A stretch of 57,780 nucleotides of DNA, taken from Candidatus Poribacteria bacterium (GTDB lineage: Bacteria; Poribacteria; WGA-4E; WGA-3G). Positions 1 through 7,348 of this stretch are shown piece by piece (position 1 is the first letter of the stretch; each line of letters opens with the position of its first letter). A program made the translations under genes and the position numbers. The notes under the pieces are model-generated. The model made no database searches. It was not told the DNA's origin and saw only the letters and a program-made list of their open reading frames with translations. The stretch covers positions 1 through 57,780 of the forward strand of contig JAPOZO010000099.1 in assembly GCA_026706025.1 (NCBI GenBank). Reading direction: 5' to 3'.

Positions 1-309
1 GAGTTCGGACGAACCGTTTATTGCCAAGGTAAGCTCAGTCGGGATAACTACGGACGTGACCATCACCCGAAATGCTTTACACGTTGGATGGCTGGCGGTG
101 GTATAAAGGGGGGTGTCGTTCATGGCGAAACGGATGACTTTAGCTACAATATCGTCAAAGACCCTGTCTCTGCACGGGATATAAACGCTACAATTCTTCA
201 TCAACTCGGCATCGATCACCAGCGGTTAACCTATAAGTTCCAAGGACTTGATCACCGGTTAACGGGGGTTGAGGAGAAAGCACGGGTTATCACTGAACTC
301 TTGGCATAA
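1..309 (+). CDS. DUF1501 family protein, C-terminal fragment (cut by window edge)
   Basis: The reading frame is open from base 1 to a TAA at 307-309 and gives 102 visible residues beginning EFGRTVYC. It matches the C-terminal hundred residues of the complete neighbour at 405-1883 almost residue for residue, including [10 protein letters not shown], the WMAGGGIK segment, [11 protein letters not shown] and the ending GVEEKARV. The two genes are therefore tandem paralogues in the same orientation, 95 bases apart. DUF1501 proteins are exported, sulfatase-like proteins of the alkaline phosphatase superfamily; the H/D-rich C-terminal segment is typical. Their substrate is not known. The true start lies upstream of the window. 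Confidence 0.9.
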   Translation, partial: EFGRTVYCQGKLSRDNYGRDHHPKCFTRWMAGGGIKGGVVHGETDDFSYNIVKDPVSARDINATILHQLGIDHQRLTYKFQGLDHRLTGVEEKARVITELLA

Positions 310-404
310 CAACTGTCAGGCGAGGGAACCTCGTAAGCACCTGTCAACAATTTTGAGAAATGCACCGCAACACATGGAAGTAGGTATCACAAAGGAGATA
401 CGCA

Positions 405-1883
405 ATGGACCCAATTAAAGAATACCTCAAGCTTGAAACGCGCCGCCAATTTTTCGGTAAATGTGCCATGGGTCTCGGTGGTGCAGCCCTCGCCTCACTG
501 CTACCGAACACGCTTGTAGATGCTCTTGAACAACAAGCGATGCCACAGATGGGCGGGTTGCCTGAACTCCCGCATTTTGCGCCGAAAGCGAAACGCGCGA
601 TCTATCTCTTCATGTCCGGCGCACCGTCGCAGATGGATCTGTATGACTATAAACCGACGATGGGGGAATGGTTTGATAAAGACCTCCCAGAAACAGTACG
701 GATGGGACAACGTCTCACGACGATGACCTCCGGCCAGAACCGTTTCCCGATTGCCCCCTCTATCTTCGAGTTCAAGCAGCACGACAATGGCAGCGATGGC
801 GCATGGCTCAGCGAGTTACTACCGCATACCGCTTCTATGGTCAAAGACATCGCGATTATTAAATCGTTACACACCGAAGCGATTAATCATGACCCGGCTA
901 TCACTTATGTTTGTACCGGCAATGAGACTCCCGGCAAACCGAGCCTCGGCGCATGGCTCAGTTATGGGTTAGGTACGGAAAACAATAACCTCCCATCCTT
1001 TATTGTGATGAATGCTACGTGGACAGGTAGGAAGTCCGCACAAGCACTCTATAACCGACTCTGGGGGGCTGGATTCCTTCCGTCCGAACACCAAGGTGTG
1101 CTACTCCGTAGCCAAGGCGACCCGGTGCTATTCCTCTCAAATCCGAAAGGTATGAGTGAAAACGCACGGAAACGGATGCTGGATTCGTTGGTCAAACTCA
1201 ACGAGGAACTCTACCAAGAAGTCGGGGATCCAGAAACGCATGCCCGTATCTCGCAATATGAGATGGCGTACCGCATGCAGTCGTCTGTTCCTGAACTGAC
1301 AGACCTGAAGCAGGAACCTGCCAATATTCTTGAAATGTATGGTCCTGATGTTAACACACCTGGCACATTTGCACACTGCTGTATCCTTGCACGACGGATG
1401 ATGGAACGCGATGTTCGACTCGTCCAAATTTTCCATCGCGGGTGGGACCAGCACGGAAACCTACCAAATGACATCCGCAATCAAGCACGTGACATTGATC
1501 AACCTTCAACAGCACTCGTCCAAGACCTAAAACAACGCGGTATGTTGGACGATACTCTCGTTATTTGGGGTGGTGAATTTGGACGGACTGTTTACTGCCA
1601 AGGCGCGCTCAAGAAGGATAACTACGGACGCGACCATCACCCGAAGTGTTTCACGATGTGGATGGCTGGCGGTGGTATAAAAAGCGGGATCGTCCACGGC
1701 GAAACCGATGATTTCAGCTACAATATCATCAAGGACCCTGTCTCCGTCCGAGACCTAAACGCTACGATCCTCAATCAACTCGGTATTGACCACGAACGGT
1801 TAACCTTCAAGTTCCAAGGGCTTGACCATCGGTTAACAGGTGTCGAAGAGAAAGCACGGGTTGTTAGTGAGATATTGGCATGA
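405..1883 (+). CDS. DUF1501 family exported protein with Tat-type signal
   Basis: A 492-residue protein, full length for DUF1501. The start is fixed by a strong AAAGGAG ribosome site 7-8 bases before the ATG at 405. The N terminus carries a twin-arginine motif (T12-R13-R14-Q15-F16-F17) followed by a hydrophobic segment rich in Gly, Ala and Leu, so Tat export to the periplasm or beyond is likely. The segment around [12 protein letters not shown] and the late [10 protein letters not shown] and GRDHHPKCF stretches are typical of the family, which is related to alkaline phosphatases and sulfatases. In related bacteria such genes usually sit beside DUF1553 cytochrome-like genes; any such partner would be upstream of the window. 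The physiological substrate is unknown. Confidence 0.85.
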   Translation: MDPIKEYLKLETRRQFFGKCAMGLGGAALASLLPNTLVDALEQQAMPQMGGLPELPHFAPKAKRAIYLFMSGAPSQMDLYDYKPTMGEWFDKDLPETVRMGQRLTTMTSGQNRFPIAPSIFEFKQHDNGSDGAWLSELLPHTASMVKDIAIIKSLHTEAINHDPAITYVCTGNETPGKPSLGAWLSYGLGTENNNLPSFIVMNATWTGRKSAQALYNRLWGAGFLPSEHQGVLLRSQGDPVLFLSNPKGMSENARKRMLDSLVKLNEELYQEVGDPETHARISQYEMAYRMQSSVPELTDLKQEPANILEMYGPDVNTPGTFAHCCILARRMMERDVRLVQIFHRGWDQHGNLPNDIRNQARDIDQPSTALVQDLKQRGMLDDTLVIWGGEFGRTVYCQGALKKDNYGRDHHPKCFTMWMAGGGIKSGIVHGETDDFSYNIIKDPVSVRDLNATILNQLGIDHERLTFKFQGLDHRLTGVEEKARVVSEILA

Positions 1884-1994
1884 GAGTAAAGGCATCGTAA
1901 ATTCTCTAATTCCATAAGGTGCACCCGTCTTCGGCCCTATCTATATCTCAAACTTTCGCGTTTGCTGTTTCGCAAGAACGTAGGGATTACAGGC

Positions 1995-3155
1995 ATGCAA
2001 ATTTACCATGGTACTGAACAGACCCTTGATGCAAGAACGTTCCTCTCAATTCTACGCGAGGACTATGAAAGTGTGTTTTTGACGAGTTGTGTCATTGAAG
2101 GAGCTGCCATCTTTTCAACCGAGTCCACAATAGACGCGGGGGAACAGGCCGTGGTTAACAAGGAAATTGTCTGCATTGGGTGCACGTTTAAAAACGTCGT
2201 TAAATTTGAGAAAACTGACTTCCAAAAGGAGGTCTTTTTCGGCAATTCTGTTTTCCAAGAGGCTGTTCATTTCCGGGGTGCGGTGTTTCAAAGTACCTGT
2301 GACTTCGGGGACTCAACGTTTGAAGGACCCGTTTTCTTTAGAGAGGCAGTTTTTTGCGGAAAGGTGAACTTTCGACAGACGCGTTTCCAGCGGGTTGCCG
2401 ATTTCAACGAGGTGAAATTCTTGGAAAACACTGTTTTCAAAAATGCCGCGTTCCGAGAAGCTGCACATTTTAGTCAGGCATTTTTCAGAAAAGAACTGGA
2501 CTTTGTGCAAACCCATTTCTCCGAAACCACGGTCTTTAATCATTCAACATTCCTCGGAAAAACTGACTTCACCTCCGCACAGTTCGCTGTTGCAGCATCC
2601 TACCGGAATGTAAATTATACGCCAAACACGATATGGCAATCGCTTAACAATAAACAAAAACGGCAGTCTGAGGAGCCAACGGAATTCTACCTCGATAGCG
2701 AAGATATTAATGAGGTTTTGAATCCTTTTTTCAAACGTTACGTAGCGGATCAGCAGTTCATACGTGCCTTTCAAGAGAGAAATCCGTTCTGGGCTCAGGT
2801 TTGGCGGTGGAGTTCGGATTATGGGCGCAGTTTAGCACTCTGGGCACTCTGGTCTATGCTCATAGCCCTTTCATTCTCACTATTATATATGCCGGGGCCT
2901 TCCTGGCTGCCAGAAGGACTACAAGGAGTGATGCCTCAGTTCCATCAAGTGACCGGCGAGAACGTAGATGAACCGCTGACGTTTTGGAAATCCTTTTACT
3001 TTAGTATTGTGACCTTTACGACTCTCGGGTTCGGGGATGTCGTTGCGGACAATACCTCAGCACGTATCTTTGTTACCCTTGAGGTCATCTTCGGCTATGT
3101 TATGTTAGGAGGTTTGATTAGCATCTTCGCCAATAAACTTGCCAGTCGGAGTTAA
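1995..3155 (+). CDS. Pentapeptide-repeat protein with C-terminal two-helix potassium channel domain (copy 1)
   Basis: A predicted 386-residue membrane protein. Residues of about 60-190 show Phe at nearly every fifth position (VFQEAVHF, DFGDSTF and so on), which is the pattern of a pentapeptide-repeat beta-helix. The C terminus has a hydrophobic helix (ALWALWSMLIALSF), a pore loop with selectivity filter T343-L-G-F-G-D348, and a second helix (FGYVMLGGLISIF). TLGFGD is a variant of the K+ channel signature T-V-G-Y-G-D, so a two-helix K+-selective pore gated or scaffolded by the cytoplasmic beta-helix is inferred. I chose the ATG at 1995 rather than the TTG at 1962 because it aligns exactly with the start of the paralogue at 6177, giving both proteins 386 residues. 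Confidence 0.85.
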   Translation: MQIYHGTEQTLDARTFLSILREDYESVFLTSCVIEGAAIFSTESTIDAGEQAVVNKEIVCIGCTFKNVVKFEKTDFQKEVFFGNSVFQEAVHFRGAVFQSTCDFGDSTFEGPVFFREAVFCGKVNFRQTRFQRVADFNEVKFLENTVFKNAAFREAAHFSQAFFRKELDFVQTHFSETTVFNHSTFLGKTDFTSAQFAVAASYRNVNYTPNTIWQSLNNKQKRQSEEPTEFYLDSEDINEVLNPFFKRYVADQQFIRAFQERNPFWAQVWRWSSDYGRSLALWALWSMLIALSFSLLYMPGPSWLPEGLQGVMPQFHQVTGENVDEPLTFWKSFYFSIVTFTTLGFGDVVADNTSARIFVTLEVIFGYVMLGGLISIFANKLASRS

Positions 3156-3233
3156 ACTTAGGTTTTCTCGGTAAGAATCCTTTCCAAATTTGCTCAGATA
3201 GTTTGTGGGAGCGCGGAGACACAAAAATCAGGA

Positions 3234-4418
3234 ATGTCAAAAAAATTAAAAGCGGTTGTTGTCGGCGCAGGTTGGTCGGCAGAAGGACACACAAAGGCTT
3301 TTCAACATTACGGTGTTGAAGTGTTGGCGATCTGTGCCAGAAAACCAGATATCGTGCAGAAAGTCGCATCCGATTTAGGCGTGCCTGACGCTTCAACGGA
3401 TTGGCGAAAGAGTTTGTTGACCCATAAACCGGACATCGTCGCGTTGACAACGCCTGCGATTCTGCGGACCGAGGTCATCGAATTGGCGGTGGAACTCGGG
3501 TGCCATATCATCAGCGAGAAACCGTTAGCACTTACCGCAGTGGAAGCCGAACACATCTACAATCTCATCAAAGACACGGGGTTGAAACACGGGTTCGCCG
3601 CAACGCATCTATACGACCCAAGCGTCGCTTACGTGCGAGAACTGTTGACGCAGCAGCACAGCATCGGCGAGTTAACAGCTGTCGATATCGGATACAGCCG
3701 TCGGATTCCACACAACACCTCTTCAAAAACAGTGAAACCGTGGAATTGGATGAGTTCGTTGGCACACGGTGGCGGTGCCTTGAACAATGGGCTCACACAT
3801 CGGCTCGGTATGCTGGAACGGATGACTGGTATGAAAATCGTCTCGGCTGTCGGTGAAGCCAAAACGGCTATTAGAGAAGCACCCGTTGTGCCGGAGATCC
3901 GTGACTTTCGGGTGTGGCGGCGTAAAGAGATTACAACCGAAGAGGCATCGAAACTCGAATGGCGGGTGTGTGATGCGGAATGGGATTATTCGGCGTTTTT
4001 TAAATTGGGGTCTTCAGAGCCTTCAGATACTGAAGATAGCATTCTCGTAACAATGCGCACGCATCCGGGGGTGCCCACCCACTCCCCAAAAGGGGGTTGG
4101 TATTTCTATGGGACGCAAGGAACGCTTGTCGGAAGGGGCGGACATATCCTGTCGCCGCTTACAAAACACGTTGGTGAAACGACTGAGGAACTGTCTGTTC
4201 CGCAAACTTTAACAGAGGACCTACCGCGCATCGGGGACGACATCCAAAACAAATGGGTCGCGCTTGTTCGAGATTTCCTCGCGGATATTGAGGAGCACCC
4301 ACACGACCCGTATTTAACATTCCAAGACGGCTGGCGTTACCAAATCGCTATCGACGCAATCCGGGCAAGCACAGGATGGACACAGATCCCCGGTCCCCGG
4401 TTAAACCACAGCAAATAG
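3234..4418 (+). CDS. Gfo/Idh/MocA family NAD(P)-dependent oxidoreductase
   Basis: A 394-residue cytoplasmic enzyme. The N terminus has the Rossmann motif VVVGAGWSAEGHTKAF, and residues near 88 carry the SEKPLALT loop that holds the catalytic Lys of this family. The rest is the alpha/beta substrate domain with the GGGALNNGLTHRLGML helix. Family members oxidise or epimerise sugars, inositols or related polyols; the substrate cannot be read from sequence. It is one of three members in the window (also 32452-33474 and 40870-41889), and they are not close copies of each other. An SD-like AGGA lies immediately before the ATG, which is close spacing. The stretch near 4068-4100 (G/C-rich, encoding HPGVPTHSPKGGW) resembles repeat-derived insertions seen elsewhere here. 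Confidence 0.85.
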   Translation: MSKKLKAVVVGAGWSAEGHTKAFQHYGVEVLAICARKPDIVQKVASDLGVPDASTDWRKSLLTHKPDIVALTTPAILRTEVIELAVELGCHIISEKPLALTAVEAEHIYNLIKDTGLKHGFAATHLYDPSVAYVRELLTQQHSIGELTAVDIGYSRRIPHNTSSKTVKPWNWMSSLAHGGGALNNGLTHRLGMLERMTGMKIVSAVGEAKTAIREAPVVPEIRDFRVWRRKEITTEEASKLEWRVCDAEWDYSAFFKLGSSEPSDTEDSILVTMRTHPGVPTHSPKGGWYFYGTQGTLVGRGGHILSPLTKHVGETTEELSVPQTLTEDLPRIGDDIQNKWVALVRDFLADIEEHPHDPYLTFQDGWRYQIAIDAIRASTGWTQIPGPRLNHSK

Positions 4419-4537
4419 GAATCCCGACCCAAAAAGGTCGTGTCTACAAGAAGCGGCTACCTGAGAACTCCCTGATTAAACCCTTGCCTCGCCAAGGGGT
4501 AGTCTGAATCACCTACGCCTTATGTTATGGAAACTCC

Positions 4538-5971
4538 ATGCCTAAATTATTTGTCAAAAACTTTATAAATATCCAAGAAGCAGAAATCGACATGGATAAA
4601 ACCTTAGTCGTTTTCATCGGCGCGACTGCCAGCGGCAAAAGCGTTCTCGCGAAGCTGCTCTACTTTTTTCACGAATTAATCCGCGATTTTCGGCAATATA
4701 TTAAACAAATCAACGCTTACCCGCCGGAAGATATAAAACCCGTTGCACCCGACCTGTCAACGGTATTTCGCGCGCAAATTTTGTATAAATTCCGAGAGTT
4801 TTTCGGCGACGCAAGCGATCTGACACTGATCACAGATAATGACGATGTCATAAAACCGTTTGAAATTACCTATCACTGGACAACGGATAGCACAATCACG
4901 TTGACATTAGACGCCGAAAAAACGCTTGAGATCCAGCTGCCCAGCGTTATGGACGAAGTTGAAACGCTCTGTTACGCCTTACAAGAAAAATTGAGGCAGT
5001 TTGATAAAAAACAACTCAGCAGTAAAATAAAGGAGGCTGATCTCCCCACAAAAGTAGATACGTCTTCAACTGATAACGAGCCAGAATCTAAAACGAGCGA
5101 GCGGTTCTTTTTTATTTTAAAAATGGCAATCGGCATAAGCGACATCACGGAGAAGTTGGCAGGTACATACCGTGACAGTCTTTTCATACCTGCGGATCGG
5201 AATATCGCTGTCAACTATCCCGATGCTCTTAAACGGATCTTCTATGGCGGCATAAAAAGTGATCTCCAAACACGTGCTGCCACTCGTCCGCGTGTGAACC
5301 TACATCTCATTGCACGCTTTTTGGAAAAGAACGAGGAATTCCTTGACACCTTCAGCACACAGAATTTCCACAATATCTTTGATGAAAAAGCCGAAGCGGA
5401 ATCAGAGAGCATTGATAAACCGATGATGGAATTCCTACTTAAAAAGATCTCATGCATCCTAAGGAGCGAATACGAAACTATCGGTGAGATTTCCGAATCG
5501 CGACTCTTTTCGCATCCGACCGGCGAGAATGCGGCTTTTTTAGAGAAGGCATCAACAGGGCAGCAAAATATCATACGGATTCTACAAGATATGTTCATGA
5601 ACGTGCTTTACAATGAAGTCATCTTCCGAGTGATTGAAGAACCCGAAGCACACCTACACCCGATAGCACAAAAACATCTCATGCATATCATTGCCCTGAT
5701 GCGGAATCATATCGATAGCCAGATTGTTATAACAACACATAGCCCATATCTTTTGGCGGTTCTTAAAAATCTATTAACCGCAGGACAACTGTCGGGAAAA
5801 AAACCAGAGGCTGCTGCAGAGACAGAAGCACTCACGCCCAAGTTATGTTGGTTAAATCCTGACGACGTTGAGGTTTACCATCTTAAAGACGGTATAAGTC
5901 ATGCCATTGTGCAGCCAGAAGCGGAACCTATTCTCGAAAACCCGCTTGCCGACCTTTTGGCAGAATTTTAA
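4538..5971 (+). CDS. AAA family ATPase (AAA_15/OLD-like, no visible nuclease domain)
   Basis: A 477-residue protein with an ABC/SMC-type ATPase fold. The Walker A is G28-A-T-A-S-G-K34-S35, the signature-like STGQQN lies about residue 344, the Walker B with catalytic glutamate is FRVIEEPEAHLHP at about 363-375, and the H-loop is TTHSPYLL at about 398. This set is typical of AAA_15/AAA_21 and OLD-type ATPases. The protein ends soon after the H-loop without the TOPRIM nuclease of OLD or GajA proteins, and the neighbouring genes encode no nuclease. Possible roles are DNA repair, phage defence or regulation, none of them supported further here. It stands alone between a Gfo/Idh gene and a MITE-like element. 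Confidence 0.75.
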   Translation: MPKLFVKNFINIQEAEIDMDKTLVVFIGATASGKSVLAKLLYFFHELIRDFRQYIKQINAYPPEDIKPVAPDLSTVFRAQILYKFREFFGDASDLTLITDNDDVIKPFEITYHWTTDSTITLTLDAEKTLEIQLPSVMDEVETLCYALQEKLRQFDKKQLSSKIKEADLPTKVDTSSTDNEPESKTSERFFFILKMAIGISDITEKLAGTYRDSLFIPADRNIAVNYPDALKRIFYGGIKSDLQTRAATRPRVNLHLIARFLEKNEEFLDTFSTQNFHNIFDEKAEAESESIDKPMMEFLLKKISCILRSEYETIGEISESRLFSHPTGENAAFLEKASTGQQNIIRILQDMFMNVLYNEVIFRVIEEPEAHLHPIAQKHLMHIIALMRNHIDSQIVITTHSPYLLAVLKNLLTAGQLSGKKPEAAAETEALTPKLCWLNPDDVEVYHLKDGISHAIVQPEAEPILENPLADLLAEF

Positions 5972-6012
5972 ACCGGCACCACGCAAGAACAGAACATTGG
6001 CGCAGTATATAA

Positions 6013-6149
6013 TAGGACTTACGCATCATGACGCTGTTCGGACGGGATAGAAACCTCGGTTCTATGCCAATCCGAACCCCAACACACGCAGGGAGGGCTC
6101 GGAGACCCTGCGGAACATAGTAGCGATGAACGTCCATTGCGTAAGCCCT
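6013..6149. mobile_element. MITE-like element with terminal inverted repeats
   Basis: The 205-base gap between the ATPase gene and the second K+ channel gene contains a 137-base element. Its left end TAGGACTTACGCA (6013-6025) and right end TGCGTAAGCCCT (6138-6149) are inverted repeats. Inside are a long imperfect stem (GTTCGGA near 6035 pairing with TCCGAAC near 6072, with an inner ATAGAA/TTCTAT pair) and a second stem CAGGG...CCCTG near 6088-6109. A TATA follows the right end and a TATATAA precedes the left end, so a short AT target duplication is possible. It has no coding capacity. Confidence 0.6.
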
Positions 6150-6176
6150 GTATAAAAAACAAGGTAAAAGGCAGAG

Positions 6177-7337
6177 ATGTACGAAAAGCACAACGAGATA
6201 ATTAAAGCGCAAGTTTTCCTTGAAGCACTTCAAAGCGATGTGACATCCGTTACATTCTCGAATTGTATCATCGAAGGGATTGTCGATATCTTTTCCGTCG
6301 AATTGGAACGCGACGAAAATGACAGGATCCTTCTCAACAAGAGCCTCTCTTGTACCGGGTGTACGTTTAAAAATATCGTCAATTTTCGGACGGTCATCTT
6401 TGAAAAAGATGTGGACTTTCGGCGCACCCTCTTTGAGGCAGATCTTGATTTCGATGAAGCCATTTTACGTGGTTCTTGTGCATTCCGTGAGGCTACCTTT
6501 CAGAGGCGCGCCGATTTTCACAATGCGACCTTCCACAAGAGCGTCAGCTTTTGGCGAGCGAGATTTAACAACGTCGCCGATTTTCATAGGGTTGAATTCC
6601 ATAGAAACGCCGTATTTCATGAGGCTTATTTCTACAATGAAGTCAATTTTCGGCGCGCCCTATTCCAAGGTATACTTGACTGCACAAGAACATGGTTCTC
6701 CGAGACAACAACGTTCAACAACGCCACATTCCTTGGTACCGCTAACTTTACCGCTGCGCAGTTTGTTGGTGTCGCCGCCTTTCGCGATATTCAGTATATC
6801 CCAAACACCCTTTTCCCGTTAATCGGAGCGAAACTTAGGAAAAAACGGTATCGCGCAACCGAATTCTATTTGGATAGTCAACATGTAGATGAAGTCGAGA
6901 ACCCTTTTTTCAAACGATACGTCGCTGACCAGCAGTTCATTCGCGCCTTCAACCAAGCGAATCCGGTTTTGGCGCGTTTATGGCGATGGAGTTCCGATTA
7001 TGGACGGAGTTTAGCACTCTGGGCATCTTGGTCCATCCTTTTTGTTTTTCTTTTCGCCATTGCATACAGATTTCCATTTCCAGCGTGGATGTCGTTATGG
7101 TTAGTAGATCTCACACCACACTTTGATCAAATCACAGGGGGGTATAGCGAGAAGCCGTTAACTCTCTGGGGCTGTTTCTATTTTAGCGTCGTTACTTTCA
7201 CAACACTCGGTTTCGGTGATGTGGTAGCGGATAATACCGCCGCGCGTTTCCTCGTCACTTTAGAGGTAATTTTTGGGTATGTGATGTTAGGTGGGTTAAT
7301 CAGTATCTTCGCAAACAAACTTGCGAGTCGAAGTTAA
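6177..7337 (+). CDS. Pentapeptide-repeat protein with C-terminal two-helix potassium channel domain (copy 2)
   Basis: A 386-residue paralogue of the protein at 1995-3155, the same length and with the same layout. An F-every-five pentapeptide region spans residues of about 60-190, then comes a conserved linker (NPFFKRYVADQQFIRAF in both), a first helix (LALWASWSILFVFLFAI), a pore with TLGFGD at 343-348, and a second helix. The last 38 residues differ from copy 1 at only two positions, while the repeat region has diverged, so the channel domain is under stronger constraint than the beta-helix. The gene is followed after 11 bases by the protease-TPR gene, suggesting a two-gene transcript. The start ATG at 6177 is close to the right end of the MITE-like element. 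Confidence 0.85.
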   Translation: MYEKHNEIIKAQVFLEALQSDVTSVTFSNCIIEGIVDIFSVELERDENDRILLNKSLSCTGCTFKNIVNFRTVIFEKDVDFRRTLFEADLDFDEAILRGSCAFREATFQRRADFHNATFHKSVSFWRARFNNVADFHRVEFHRNAVFHEAYFYNEVNFRRALFQGILDCTRTWFSETTTFNNATFLGTANFTAAQFVGVAAFRDIQYIPNTLFPLIGAKLRKKRYRATEFYLDSQHVDEVENPFFKRYVADQQFIRAFNQANPVLARLWRWSSDYGRSLALWASWSILFVFLFAIAYRFPFPAWMSLWLVDLTPHFDQITGGYSEKPLTLWGCFYFSVVTFTTLGFGDVVADNTAARFLVTLEVIFGYVMLGGLISIFANKLASRS

Positions 7338-7348
7338 GGAATTTTTGA

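Noticed and set aside
1962-1994. TTG start extending the first K+ channel by 11 residues
   Set aside because: The ATG at 1995 aligns with the start of the paralogue and gives equal length; the extension has no counterpart.
4068-4100. Possible palindromic insertion in the Gfo/Idh gene at 3234
   Set aside because: The GGGGGT/ACCCAC and CCCC/GGGG pairs are short and imperfect, and the encoded residues could be an ordinary loop.
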